The notes under the pieces were generated by a model. It ran no database searches. It had not been told where the DNA came from and saw nothing but the letters and a program-made list of their open reading frames with translations. A stretch of DNA of 64,000 nt from Streptomyces sp. NRRL S-340. GTDB lineage: Bacteria; Actinomycetota; Actinomycetes; Streptomycetales; Streptomycetaceae. The position numbers were made by a program, and so were the translations under genes. The DNA is taken from contig NZ_JOIY01000007.1 in NCBI RefSeq assembly GCF_000720185.1, positions 62,001 through 126,000 of the forward strand, written 5' to 3'. Each line of letters begins with the position of its first letter. Within the stretch, counting starts at the first letter, position 1. Positions 1 through 8,451 of the stretch are shown here, one piece after another.

Positions 1-58
1 ACGGGACGGCGGGTGGACGGCTCACGAACAGCACCTCACCGGCGCATGAACAGGCCCT

Positions 59-74
59 TGCCCGAAATCGGGCA
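59..74. promoter_or_regulatory. Palindrome upstream of the first small gene
   Basis: TGCCCGA-AA-TCGGGCA, a perfect 7-bp inverted repeat with a 2-bp centre, about 45 bp before the GTG at 117. Could be an operator for the 117-374 gene. No known regulator consensus was recognised. Confidence 0.25.
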
Positions 75-116
75 GGATTCTTGCGAAAGTGATCGCGGTA
101 CCCCAGGATCTACCGG

Positions 117-374
117 GTGCACGACGAACTGGTTGATCATCTGACGCGGTCCACGCCCCTGAACCGGGGCGAGGCGCTGCGTGTGGTCCAGGACGTGCTC
201 GCCTACTTCGACGAGACGACCGAGGAGTTCGTCCGTCGCCGCCACCGCGAGCTGCAGGCCCAGGGCCTGGTGAACGCGGAGATCTTCGAACGGATCGCGG
301 CGGACCTGAAGTACCGCGCGGTGGCGCCGCCGGAGCTGTCCCTGCGGCAGCTGCGGCGCATCGTCTACGGCTGA
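117..374 (+). CDS. Small hypothetical protein upstream of glmS
   Basis: 85 aa from a GTG start; the sequence AGGAT sits upstream as a weak ribosome site. I do not recognise the family. The protein is charged and predicted helical, with no signal peptide, membrane segment or cysteine motif. The start gives the sequence MHDELVDHLTRSTPLNRGEA; the C-terminal half is rich in Arg and Leu (LSLRQLRRIVYG). It lies 114 bp upstream of glmS on the same strand, so it may share its promoter, but nothing in the protein suggests a link to amino-sugar synthesis. Codon use is normal for the replicon, which supports a real gene. Confidence 0.7.
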   Translation: MHDELVDHLTRSTPLNRGEALRVVQDVLAYFDETTEEFVRRRHRELQAQGLVNAEIFERIAADLKYRAVAPPELSLRQLRRIVYG

Positions 375-488
375 CCGCGCACCGGTGGCGCCGCCGGCAC
401 GGCGGCACCACCGGGCGGCAGCGACAGCACCAGCACCAGCACCAGCACCCACAGCAGCATCGACTCGGGGAAAAGGGACGGGACTTGT

Positions 489-2306
489 ATGTGCGGAATC
501 GTCGGATACATCGGGAAGCGTGACGTCGCCCCGCTGCTCCTGGAAGGCCTGCAGCGCCTGGAGTACCGCGGCTACGACTCCGCGGGCATCGTCGTCACCT
601 CGCCGAAGACGCCCGGCCTGCGGATGGTCAAGGCCAAGGGCCGGGTCCGCGACCTGGAGGCGAAGGTCCCGGCGCGCTTCAAGGGCACCACCGGCATCGC
701 CCACACCCGCTGGGCCACCCACGGCGCCCCGTCCGACGTGAACGCCCACCCGCACATGTCCGGCGACAACAAGGTCGCCGTCGTGCACAACGGCATCATC
801 GACAACGCCGCCGACCTGCGCCGCAAGCTGGAGGCGGACGGCGTGGAGTTCCTCTCCGAGACCGACACCGAGGTGCTCGTCCACCTCATCGCGCGTTCGG
901 AGGCCGACAAGCTGGAGGACCGGGTCCGCGAGACCCTGCGCCTGATCGAGGGCACCTACGGCATCGCCGTCATGCACGCCGACTTCCCCGACCGCATCGT
1001 GGTGGCCCGCAACGGCTCCCCGGTCGTCCTCGGCATCGGCGAGAAGGAGATGTTCGTCGCCTCCGACGTCGCCGCGCTGGTCGCCCACACCCGGCAGATA
1101 GTCACCCTCGACGACGGCGAGATGGCCACCCTCAAGGCCGACGACTTCCGCACGTACACCACCGAGGGCACCCGGACGACCGCCGAGCCGACCACCGTGG
1201 AGTGGGAGGCCGAGTCGTACGACATGGGCGGCCACGACACGTACATGCACAAGGAGATCCACGAGCAGGCCGAGGCCGTGGACCGGGTGCTGCGCGGCCG
1301 GATCGACGACCGGTTCGCCACCGTGCACCTGGGCGGCATCAACCTGGACGCCCGCGAGGCGCGCGCGGTGCGCCGGGTGAAGATCCTGGGCTGCGGCACC
1401 TCGTACCACGCGGGCATGATCGGGGCCCAGATGATCGAGGAGCTGGCCCGCATCCCCGCCGACGCGGAGCCCGCCTCCGAGTTCCGCTACCGCAACGCGG
1501 TCGTGGACCCCGACACCCTGTACATCGCCGTCTCGCAGTCCGGTGAGACCTACGACGTGCTGGCGGCCGTGCAGGAGCTGAAGCGCAAGGGCGCGCGGGT
1601 CCTCGGTGTGGTCAACGTGGTCGGTTCGGCGATCGCCCGCGAGGCCGACGGCGGCATCTACGTGCACGCCGGCCCCGAGGTCTGCGTGGTCTCCACCAAG
1701 TGCTTCACCAACACCTGCGTCGCCTTCGCGCTGCTCGCCCTGCACCTGGGCCGCATCCGCGACCTGTCGGTGCGCGACGGCAAGCGGATCATCGAGGGCC
1801 TGCGCAAGCTGCCGGAGCAGATCTCCCAGATCATGAAGCAGGAGGCGGAGATCGAGGAGCTGGCCAAGAGCTACGCCGACGCCCGCTCGATGCTCTTCAT
1901 CGGCCGCGTCCGGGGCTACCCGGTGGCCCGCGAGGCCTCCCTGAAGCTCAAGGAGGTCTCCTACATCCACGCCGAGGCCTACCCGGCCTCCGAGCTGAAG
2001 CACGGCCCGCTGGCCCTGATCGAGCCCGCGCTGCCCACGGTGGCGATCGTGCCCGACGACGACCTGCTGGAGAAGAACCGGGCGGCCATGGAGGAGATCA
2101 AGGCCCGCAGCGGCAAGATCCTCGCCGTGGCCCACCAGGAGCAGGAGAAGGCCGACCAGACGATCGTCGTGCCGAAGAACGAGGACGAGCTGGACCCGAT
2201 CCTCATGGGCATCCCGCTCCAGCTCCTCTCCTACCACACGGCCCTGGCCCTGGGCCGGGACATCGACAAGCCCAGGAACCTCGCCAAGTCGGTGACGGTG
2301 GAGTAG
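489..2306 (+). CDS. glmS: Glutamine--fructose-6-phosphate aminotransferase (isomerising)
   Basis: 605 aa, the usual family length. It makes glucosamine-6-phosphate from fructose-6-phosphate and glutamine, the first step to UDP-GlcNAc, in the cytoplasm. The N-terminal class II glutamine amidotransferase domain starts with the catalytic Cys2 (MCGIVGYIG), followed by the conserved RLEYRGYDSAG and THTRWATHG-type motif (HTRWATHG). Two SIS sugar-isomerase domains follow: GCGTSYHAG near residue 300 and SQSGETYD near 348, then the second with KLKEVSYIHAEAY near 485 and the C-terminal PRNLAKSVTVE. The ATG fixes Cys2, so this start is certain. Streptomyces commonly have two glmS paralogues; which one this is cannot be told from sequence alone. 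A strong hairpin follows the stop. Confidence 0.95.
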   Translation: MCGIVGYIGKRDVAPLLLEGLQRLEYRGYDSAGIVVTSPKTPGLRMVKAKGRVRDLEAKVPARFKGTTGIAHTRWATHGAPSDVNAHPHMSGDNKVAVVHNGIIDNAADLRRKLEADGVEFLSETDTEVLVHLIARSEADKLEDRVRETLRLIEGTYGIAVMHADFPDRIVVARNGSPVVLGIGEKEMFVASDVAALVAHTRQIVTLDDGEMATLKADDFRTYTTEGTRTTAEPTTVEWEAESYDMGGHDTYMHKEIHEQAEAVDRVLRGRIDDRFATVHLGGINLDAREARAVRRVKILGCGTSYHAGMIGAQMIEELARIPADAEPASEFRYRNAVVDPDTLYIAVSQSGETYDVLAAVQELKRKGARVLGVVNVVGSAIAREADGGIYVHAGPEVCVVSTKCFTNTCVAFALLALHLGRIRDLSVRDGKRIIEGLRKLPEQISQIMKQEAEIEELAKSYADARSMLFIGRVRGYPVAREASLKLKEVSYIHAEAYPASELKHGPLALIEPALPTVAIVPDDDLLEKNRAAMEEIKARSGKILAVAHQEQEKADQTIVVPKNEDELDPILMGIPLQLLSYHTALALGRDIDKPRNLAKSVTVE

Positions 2307-2308
2307 AA

Positions 2309-2361
2309 CCCTCGGGGGCGCCCCCCGGGGGGGCGCCCCCCCCGGGGGGCGCCCCCGAGGG
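2309..2361 (+). terminator. Strong hairpin after glmS
   Basis: Perfect 22-bp inverted repeat (CCCTCGGGGGCGCCCCCCGG... and its complement) with a 9-nt loop, starting 2 nt after the glmS stop. No T-run, as is common in Streptomyces. Confidence 0.75.
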
Positions 2362-2538
2362 ACACGGCGGCGGGGCCGGTGTGCGGCTCCGCCGCCCGGG
2401 CGCGACCGGCCCCGCCCGTGGAGGCCGGACAGAGTCCTCCCGGCAGGCACGAACGCTGTCGCGCCCGAGTGATGTGGACGCCGGGCAGCGGGAGTTGAGG
2501 GGCGGAGGACGAGGGGGCAGAGGACGCCGCCCGCAGGC

Positions 2539-2666
2539 CGTCAGGGGGTGACCCCGACCAGCGGCCGTGACGTCAGGAGATGACCACGGCCGGACGCCGT
2601 GACGTCAGGGGATGACCACGACCGGCGGCCGTGTCGTCAGGGGATGACCACGACCGGACGCTGCGC
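2539..2666. repeat. Four tandem 32-bp repeats at the 3' end of the stress-protein gene
   Basis: Units at 2539, 2571, 2603 and 2635, with consensus start CGTCAGGGGATGACCACGAC. The rightmost unit is the real 3' end of the minus-strand universal stress gene. Each unit recodes a similar tail (RPVVVIP, RPPVVVIP, RPAVVIS, PLVGVTP) ending in TGA at 2637, 2605, 2573 and 2541. Because 32 is not a multiple of three, the stops fall in all three minus-strand frames. Confidence 0.9.
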
Positions 2667-3164
2667 CCGCTTGGCGAGCCGGCCCGCGACCGATCCGAAG
2701 ACGCGGCCCACGATGCCGTGCGTGGAGCCGACCACGATGGCGTCCGCCGCGTACTCCTTGCCGACCTCTTCCAGTTCGTGGCAGATGTCGCCGCCGCGCT
2801 CGACCAGGATCCAGGGCACCTCGGCGAGGTACTCCGCGCACGCCAGCTCCAGGCCGAGGACCTCGGTGCGGTGGTCGGGCACGTCCACGAAGACCGGCGG
2901 TTCGCAGCCCGCCCAGACCGTGGTGGGCAGCCGGTTGGCCACATGCACGATGATCAGACCGGACCGGGTGCGGTGCGCCATCCCGATCGCGTAGGCGAGG
3001 GCTCGCTCGCTGGAGTCCGATCCGTCGAAGCCGACGACGACGCCGTGCTTGAACGCCGGATCGCAGGGATGGCGTAGCTCTTGTGCCGCCAGGGGTTCGG
3101 CCGCCGTGGGGTCGGCGACCGGCCGCTTGCGGTCCGCGTGTTCGAAGAATTCGTGACCGGCCAT
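2637..3164 (-). CDS. Universal stress protein (UspA family)
   Basis: 175 aa. Single Usp domain: the strand-loop VVVGFDGSDSSERALAYA near residue 42 begins the fold, and AADAIVVGSTHGIVGRVFGS near 135 holds the G-x2-G-x9-G(S/T)-type nucleotide-binding loop, then the final strand RPVVVIP. About 40 residues of polar N-terminal extension precede the domain, so it is slightly longer than a minimal Usp. Such proteins bind ATP or related ligands and act in dormancy, redox or starvation responses; the exact role is unknown. The ATG at 3164 has a weak ribosome site (AAAGGA about 20 nt upstream), so the start is not certain. The 3' end is repeated four times downstream (2539-2666). It converges on glmS. 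Confidence 0.85.
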   Translation of the reverse strand: MAGHEFFEHADRKRPVADPTAAEPLAAQELRHPCDPAFKHGVVVGFDGSDSSERALAYAIGMAHRTRSGLIIVHVANRLPTTVWAGCEPPVFVDVPDHRTEVLGLELACAEYLAEVPWILVERGGDICHELEEVGKEYAADAIVVGSTHGIVGRVFGSVAGRLAKRAQRPVVVIP

Positions 3165-3404
3165 GGCTGTCTCGGCGATGTGATCCTTTGTCGGGGACGG
3201 CAATCTGCGGCGGAGCTGTGTCCGGGAATCGTCTTCCCGTCCCCATACCCGCAAGGGTACGGCCGCACTCCTCCTTGGCCCAGATCCCGCACACGCTCCG
3301 TGGCGGTTCACCGGAGCATGCACGACAGCCGCCCGTAACGCAATGGTTGCTGCCCCGTACAGGCGGTTCGCACGGGATTCACGTGCCCCGGCACGGCCGG
3401 CGGC

Positions 3405-3449
3405 CCGGTACGGCGGCGCCCGCCGCCGGGCCGGGCGCCGCCGTACCGG
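3405..3449. terminator. 18-bp hairpin in the usp / 3540 intergenic space
   Basis: CCGGTACGGCGGCGCCCG and its exact complement around a 9-nt loop. It insulates the divergent gene at 3540. The rest of the 375-bp gap (3165-3539) holds the leaders of both genes; I saw no clear consensus promoter in it. Confidence 0.55.
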
Positions 3450-3539
3450 TGTCCTTCGGCTCCGTACAGTGACCGGCGGATCGAACACGCGTTGAACCCG
3501 GTGAGCCGTCGCCCAGGGAGCACCGAGAGGGAGCACGCC

Positions 3540-3926
3540 GTGTCCGGACCCCGTACCGCCCCCGGAAGGCACTCCTCGCCGCCCGCACCCGGGCCGGTGC
3601 CCGACGCGTCCGGCGAGCGGCCGGCGGAGCGGGCGCAGGCCGCCGGCGACAGCGCGGGCGACGTGGTCCGCTGGGCCCTGTTCAGCTGCGTCCTGGTCCC
3701 GGTGGTCCTGCTCTGGCACGGCACCTCGCCGGCCGGTGCCCTCGGGGCCGCGCTGGGCCTGGCGGCCGTCACCGGGGCCTGCCGCGTCCTGCTGCGGCAG
3801 TCGGAGCGGGGGGCGGCCCGGCTGCGCGCCGAGGAGCGCGCCCCGCACCGCGGCCGGCACCAGCGGACGGGCACGGGCGCGCACCGGGGCGGTCGGCACT
3901 CGGGGGGAACGACACCGGTCAACTGA
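3540..3926 (+). CDS. Small two-helix membrane protein
   Basis: 128 aa from GTG 3540, chosen because GAGAGGGAG lies just upstream; an alternative ATG at 3492 in frame would add 16 residues. After a Pro/Ala-rich N-terminus of about 55 residues come two hydrophobic segments (WALFSCVLVPVVLLWH and GALGAALGLAAVTGA), then a basic, His/Arg-rich cytoplasmic-type tail. No recognised domain. It lies immediately before the long adpA leader on the same strand. The function is unknown. Confidence 0.65.
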   Translation: MSGPRTAPGRHSSPPAPGPVPDASGERPAERAQAAGDSAGDVVRWALFSCVLVPVVLLWHGTSPAGALGAALGLAAVTGACRVLLRQSERGAARLRAEERAPHRGRHQRTGTGAHRGGRHSGGTTPVN

Positions 3927-4304
3927 CCGGTTTCCGCGCACGCGACCGCATCTTTTCAGCCAACTTCTTGAACTCGCGCATCCCCCCGTCCCGCACCCCC
4001 TCAACCCGCGTTTGACCTGCACGGAAAGGGTCCCGGGAGCACCGCGCACCCTACGTGGATTGGCCACCGCCACGAGGCGCACTTCCCTGCACGCCGTGGG
4101 AGTGCAACGCTTCGTGATCGAATGCTTCACGCCAAGTTGCCATGTCGACAATGTGCCGGGTGTCGAACTGGTCACCGCGGCACGGCGGGACGCAGTAGAT
4201 TCGATCTTGACTGTCTTACGGCGGGGGACTCGTGCAGGACCGAGGGGAAACGTGCAGGAGCGACACAACCGAGGAGCCGCGACCACCGAGGGGGGCTTAG
4301 CAGT
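3927..4304 (+). promoter_or_regulatory. Long upstream region and leader of adpA
   Basis: A 378-bp non-coding stretch, relatively AT-rich for this genome. It is expected to carry the adpA promoter(s) and regulator sites. Candidate -35 hexamers TTGACC (near 4015) and TTGACT (near 4207) lack convincing -10 partners, so the transcription start is not placed. Known adpA genes have long regulated leaders; that part is established knowledge. Confidence 0.4.
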
Positions 4305-5522
4305 ATGAGCCACGACTCCACTGCCGCGCCGGAAAACGCGGCCCGGAAACTGTCCGGGCGCCGCCGCAAGGAGATCGTCGCGGTGCTGCTGTTCAGCGGC
4401 GGCCCCATCTTCGAGAGTTCCATACCGCTGTCGGTGTTCGGGATCGACCGCCAGGACGCCGGAGTACCGCGCTACCGCCTGCTGGTGGCGGCCGGTGAGG
4501 AAGGCCCGCTGCGGACCACAGGGGGCCTGGAACTCACCGCGCCGCATGGCCTGGAGGCGATCTCACGGGCGGGCACCGTCGTCGTGCCCGCCTGGCGTTC
4601 GATCACCGCGCCACCGCCGGAAGAGGCGCTCGACGCGCTGCGCCGGGCGCACGAGGAGGGCGCCCGCATCGTGGGCCTGTGCACCGGGGCCTTCGTCCTG
4701 GCCGCGGCCGGCCTGCTGGACGGCCGTCCCGCCACCACCCACTGGATGTACGCGCCGACGCTGGCCAAGCGCTACCCGTCGGTGCACGTCGATCCGCGCG
4801 AGCTGTTCGTCGACGACGGCGACGTGCTGACGTCGGCGGGCACCGCGGCCGGGATCGACCTGTGCCTGCACATCGTGCGCACCGACCACGGCAACGAGGC
4901 GGCCGGCGCGCTGGCCCGCCGCCTGGTCGTGCCACCGCGCCGCAGCGGAGGCCAGGAACGCTACCTGGACAGGTCTTTACCCGAGGAGATCGGCGCCGAC
5001 CCGCTCGCCGAGGTCGTCGCCTGGGCGCTGGAACACCTCCACGAGCAGTTCGACGTGGAGACGCTGGCCGCGCGCGCCTACATGAGCCGGCGTACGTTCG
5101 ACCGCCGCTTCCGCTCGCTCACCGGCAGCGCGCCGCTGCAGTGGCTGATCACCCAGCGGGTGCTCCAGGCACAGCGGCTGCTGGAGACGTCGGACTACTC
5201 GGTGGACGAGGTCGCGGGCCGCTGCGGCTTCCGCTCCCCCGTGGCGCTGCGCGGCCACTTCCGGCGGCAGCTGGGATCGTCCCCGGCCGCCTACCGGGCG
5301 GCGTACCGGGCCCGGCGTCCGCAGGGAGAGCGCCCGGCCGAGGCGGAGTCGCCGCTGGGCGCGGCGGGGCCGGGAGCCGGCCCGGGTCCCCTCCTGGGGG
5401 TCCCGCAGCCATCGGGGCCGGTTCCCTCGTCGCTGCACCCCGACGGCCCGCCGGCCCACCCGGGGCGGCGCACCCCGGCGGCCCTGTCGGCGAGCCTGCC
5501 GGGCCAGCGCAGCGGTAACTGA
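4305..5522 (+). CDS. adpA: Global developmental regulator AdpA (AraC/XylS family)
   Basis: 405 aa, the family length. The N-terminal DJ-1/PfpI-like dimerisation domain covers about residues 18-200, with [18 protein letters not shown] and [16 protein letters not shown]. The C-terminal AraC double helix-turn-helix covers about 235-335 ([16 protein letters not shown], then [20 protein letters not shown]). The C-terminal 70 residues are Pro/Gly/Ala-rich and variable. Codon 225 is TTA (4977-4979), in the linker just before the DNA-binding domain, the hallmark of bldA control in adpA orthologues. AdpA activates aerial growth, secreted proteases and secondary metabolism. ATG 4305 is chosen because the family starts there; the longer in-frame extension to 4122 lies in the leader. 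Confidence 0.96.
   Translation: MSHDSTAAPENAARKLSGRRRKEIVAVLLFSGGPIFESSIPLSVFGIDRQDAGVPRYRLLVAAGEEGPLRTTGGLELTAPHGLEAISRAGTVVVPAWRSITAPPPEEALDALRRAHEEGARIVGLCTGAFVLAAAGLLDGRPATTHWMYAPTLAKRYPSVHVDPRELFVDDGDVLTSAGTAAGIDLCLHIVRTDHGNEAAGALARRLVVPPRRSGGQERYLDRSLPEEIGADPLAEVVAWALEHLHEQFDVETLAARAYMSRRTFDRRFRSLTGSAPLQWLITQRVLQAQRLLETSDYSVDEVAGRCGFRSPVALRGHFRRQLGSSPAAYRAAYRARRPQGERPAEAESPLGAAGPGAGPGPLLGVPQPSGPVPSSLHPDGPPAHPGRRTPAALSASLPGQRSGN
4977..4979 (+). other. TTA leucine codon in adpA (bldA target)
   Basis: In-frame codon 225 of adpA (context TCT TTA CCC). TTA is very rare in Streptomyces and needs the bldA tRNA, giving temporal control of AdpA. Confidence 0.9.
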
Positions 5523-5531
5523 GGCGGCGGA

Positions 5532-5568
5532 CGGCGGGGGGAGCGCGGTGACCGCGCTCCCCCCGCCG
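5532..5568 (+). terminator. 17-bp hairpin between adpA and orn
   Basis: CGGCGGGGGGAGCGCGG-TGA-complement, 10 bp after the adpA stop. adpA and orn are often cotranscribed, so it may act as a partial terminator that lowers orn read-through. Confidence 0.65.
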
Positions 5569-5631
5569 CGTCCGGTGCGAGGTCGCGCACGGCCGGTCCG
5601 GCGCGCCGCGGCGCGCCGTAAGGTGAGACAC

Positions 5632-6240
5632 ATGAACGATCGCATGGTGTGGATCGACTGCGAGATGACCGGTCTCTCGCTGTCCGACGACGCTCTCATC
5701 GAGGTGGCCGCCCTCGTCACCGACTCCGAGCTGAACGTACTCGGCGAGGGGGTCGACATCGTCATCCGCCCGCCGGACGCGGCGCTGGAGACGATGCCGG
5801 AGGTGGTGCGTCAGATGCACACCGCGTCCGGCCTGCTCGCGGAACTGGCCGGCGGCACGACGCTGAAGGACGCCGAGGAGCAGGTCCTCGCCTACGTCCG
5901 CGAGCACGTGAAGGAGCCCGGCAAGGCGCCCCTGTGCGGGAACTCGGTCGGCACCGACCGCAGCTTCCTGCTGCGCGACATGCCGGACCTGGAGGGCTAC
6001 CTCCACTACCGCATCGTCGACGTCTCCTCCATCAAGGAACTGGCCCGCCGCTGGTACCCGAGGGCGTACTTCAACAGCCCGGAGAAGAACGGCAACCACC
6101 GCGCCCTCGCCGACATCCGCGAGTCCATCGCGGAGTTGCGCTACTACCGCGAGGCCGTCTTCGTCCCGCAGCCCGGCCCCGACTCCGACAGCGCCAAGGC
6201 GATCGCCGCGAAGTACGTCCTGCCTGCTCAGCAGGGTTAG
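5632..6240 (+). CDS. orn: Oligoribonuclease
   Basis: 202 aa, DEDDh 3'-5' exoribonuclease that degrades 2-5 nt RNAs and linear pGpG, the product of c-di-GMP breakdown. Asp9 and Glu11 in WIDCEMTGL, a later Asp in the [12 protein letters not shown] region, and His/Asp in [12 protein letters not shown] complete the DEDDh site. ATG 5632 has AAGGTGAGA as ribosome site, and starting here places the first catalytic motif at the usual distance. Downstream of adpA in the same order as the known adpA-ornA pair in Streptomyces. The presence of cdgA in the same window makes the c-di-GMP link worth noting. Confidence 0.95.
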   Translation: MNDRMVWIDCEMTGLSLSDDALIEVAALVTDSELNVLGEGVDIVIRPPDAALETMPEVVRQMHTASGLLAELAGGTTLKDAEEQVLAYVREHVKEPGKAPLCGNSVGTDRSFLLRDMPDLEGYLHYRIVDVSSIKELARRWYPRAYFNSPEKNGNHRALADIRESIAELRYYREAVFVPQPGPDSDSAKAIAAKYVLPAQQG

Positions 6241-6351
6241 AAAGGGCCCGGGAAGGGGCGCCGCGAAACACGTGCGCGAGCACCCCTTCGGACCCTGTAC
6301 ACTTTTTCTCGGCCGGTCGGGGAAACGACAGATTCACCGCCACCGGTCATG

Positions 6352-6424
6352 GTGGGTGTAGCTCAGCTGGTAGAGCACCTGGTTGTGGTCCAGGATGCCG
6401 CGGGTTCGAGTCCCGTCACTCACC
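6352..6424 (+). tRNA. tRNA-His (anticodon GTG)
   Basis: Full cloverleaf: acceptor GTGGGTG/CACTCAC, anticodon loop TTGTGGT, T arm GGGTTCGAGTCCC. The base before it is G, giving the G-1 typical of tRNA-His opposite discriminator C. CCA is not encoded. Confidence 0.95.
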
Positions 6425-6493
6425 CTGTGGGATCGGCCGGTGGCCGCGACAGATGTCGCGATCACCGGCCGATGTCGTTTCCGGGAGTCCTCC

Positions 6494-7030
6494 GTGCGTA
6501 CCGAGCCCGTCCGTACCGACCGCCTCGATCTGGTCCCGCTGCGGGCCGGACATGCCGCGGAGATGGCCGCCGTGCTGTCCGACCCGGCGCTGCACACCTT
6601 CATCGGCGGTGCGCCGCTCGGCGCCGACGAGCTGCGGGCGCGCTACGAACGGCTCGTGGCCGGATCCGGCGACCCGGACGTCTCCTGGTGCAACTGGGTG
6701 CTGCGGCTGCGCCCGCACGGCCAGGGGGGCGGCCCCGGTGAGCGGGCGGACGGCCCGCTGGTGGGGACCGTACAGGCCACCGTGCACGGGAGGGAGACGG
6801 CCGAGATCGCCTGGGTGGTGGGGTCGGCCTGGCAGCGGCGGGGGTTCGCCTCGGAGGCGGCCCGCGCGCTGGTCGGGCTGCTCGGGCGGGCGGGGGTGGG
6901 CAGCGTCGTCGCGTACATCCACCCCGGCCACCGCGCCTCCGCCGCCGTCGCCGCGTCCGCCGGACTCGCGCCGACCGGGGAGAGCCGGGACGGCGAGACC
7001 GTGTGGCGGGCGCCGGCACCGGGGCGGTGA
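6494..7030 (+). CDS. GNAT-family N-acetyltransferase
   Basis: 178 aa from GTG 6494 with GGGAG upstream. The start VRTEPVRTDRLDLVPLRAGH is the RimJ/RimL-type beginning (TxRLxLxPL). The acetyl-CoA loop is GSAWQRRGFASEAARALV near residue 115 (R/Q-x-x-G-x-A). AYIHPGHRASAAVAASAGLA matches the late motif in which a helix packs on CoA. The substrate (small molecule or protein N-terminus) cannot be predicted. It sits alone between tRNA-His and the ceb cluster. Confidence 0.85.
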   Translation: MRTEPVRTDRLDLVPLRAGHAAEMAAVLSDPALHTFIGGAPLGADELRARYERLVAGSGDPDVSWCNWVLRLRPHGQGGGPGERADGPLVGTVQATVHGRETAEIAWVVGSAWQRRGFASEAARALVGLLGRAGVGSVVAYIHPGHRASAAVAASAGLAPTGESRDGETVWRAPAPGR

Positions 7031-7201
7031 CGACGCGGTGCGCGGCCCGCGCCTCGATCCGTCGACGGTGCGGGCCCGGCCGGGAACCGGCACGGTGAAG
7101 GCGCCGCTGCGGTCCGGTCCGGTGCTTCCCCGGGCCGCCACGGTGACGGCACGTCCTCCGGACCGGCACGGCTGCGCTGCTCCGGCGTCCTGCCCACGGC
7201 G

Positions 7202-8257
7202 TCACGACGACGTGCGGACGACCAGTTCCGTGGGCAGCACGGCGTGCCGCCGTTCCGGTGCGGCGGCGCCGGCCGGGCGGCGGCCTGCGATCTCCGTCAG
7301 GAGCAGGTCGATCATCGCGCGGCCCATCTCCTCGATGGGCTGGCGGACGCTGGTCAGCGGCGGGTCCATGTGGCGGGCGATGGCGGAGTCGTCGTAGCCG
7401 ACCAGGGCCACGTCCTCCGGGATGCGGCGGCCCGAGGCGCGCAGCACCTGGCGGGCGCCCGCCGCGGTGACGTCCGAACCGGCGAAGACCGCGTCCAGCC
7501 CGGGCGCCCGCTCCAGCAGGCGCGTCATTGCCCGGCGCCCGCCCTCCTCGGTGAAGTCGCCTTGTTCCACGAGGTGTTCGTCGACGCCGAGACCCGCGTC
7601 GCCGAGCGCGTCGCGGTAGCCGTCCACGCGACGCTGGGCGCCGTAGACGTCCATGTGGCCGGTGATGTGCGCGATGCGGCGGCGGCCGCGGGAGAGCAGG
7701 TGCTCCACCGCCGAGCGGGCGCCGCCGTAGTTGTCGGAGTCCACCGAGGTCAGCGCCTCCGCCGCGGACCGCGGGCCGCTGATCACCGCGGGGATCTCCA
7801 GCTGCGCCACCAGGTCGGGCAGCGGATCGTCCGCGTGGACGGACACCAGCAGCACGCCGTCCACCCGGTGCGCGGCCAGGTACTGGGCGAGCCGCCGGCG
7901 TTCCCGGTCGCCGCCCGCGAAGATCAGCAGCAACTGCATCTCGGTGTCGGTGAGTTCGGCCCCGACCCCGCGCAGCATGTCGGAGAAGTACGGCTCCGCG
8001 AAGAACCGGGTCTCCGGCTCCGGGACCACCAGGGCGATCGCGTCGGTGCGGTTGGCGGCCAGCGCGCGGGCGGCGGTGTTGGGGACGTAGCCGAGTTCCG
8101 CGACCGCCGCCTGGACCGCCGCGCGGGTGGCGTCGCTGACCCGCGGCGAACCGTTGATCACGCGGGAGACCGTGCCGCGGCCCACACCGGCCCGGGCGGC
8201 GACCTCCTCCAGGGTCGGCCGGCCGCCACCCCGGCCCCGCCCACCGTTGACCGCCAT
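7202..8257 (-). CDS. LacI-family regulator, second copy at the ceb locus
   Basis: 351 aa. N-terminal LacI helix-turn-helix ([20 protein letters not shown], about residues 15-35, then the hinge VPNTAARALA), followed by a periplasmic-binding-protein-like sugar domain ending PTELVVRTSS. Very similar in layout and motifs to the divergent regulator at 14416, including NGSP and [15 protein letters not shown]. It lies 194 bp downstream of bglC on the same strand. Its ligand is probably a gluco-oligosaccharide by position. It may bind the same palindromes as CebR or a related site. ATG 8257 puts the DNA-binding domain at the N-terminus. Confidence 0.85.
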   Translation of the reverse strand: MAVNGGRGRGGGRPTLEEVAARAGVGRGTVSRVINGSPRVSDATRAAVQAAVAELGYVPNTAARALAANRTDAIALVVPEPETRFFAEPYFSDMLRGVGAELTDTEMQLLLIFAGGDRERRRLAQYLAAHRVDGVLLVSVHADDPLPDLVAQLEIPAVISGPRSAAEALTSVDSDNYGGARSAVEHLLSRGRRRIAHITGHMDVYGAQRRVDGYRDALGDAGLGVDEHLVEQGDFTEEGGRRAMTRLLERAPGLDAVFAGSDVTAAGARQVLRASGRRIPEDVALVGYDDSAIARHMDPPLTSVRQPIEEMGRAMIDLLLTEIAGRRPAGAAAPERRHAVLPTELVVRTSS

Positions 8258-8451
8258 AGTCGCCGCCTTCCGTTCGCAGCCGTCAGGCCAGGAATCCAGG
8301 TCAGGAATGTAACAGCCGGGCCCGGAGCCCCCTGGCCCCATGGTCCCGCGCGGGCCCGCCCCCCGTGGTCTCGTGCCCGGGCCCGCGCGCCGCCTTCCTC
8401 CCGGCCCTCCTGCTCCCCTCCCCCGGCTGCTCCGCCGCCCGCCGTCCGGGC

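Noticed and set aside
421..450. Short AGCACC tandem stretch before glmS as a regulatory repeat
   Set aside because: Simple-sequence slippage of a few units, with no dyad symmetry or link to a known site.
36..2450. Very long minus-strand open frame opposite glmS
   Set aside because: High-GC third-position bias makes long antisense frames; its protein is low-complexity and has no domain, while glmS is unmistakable on the plus strand.
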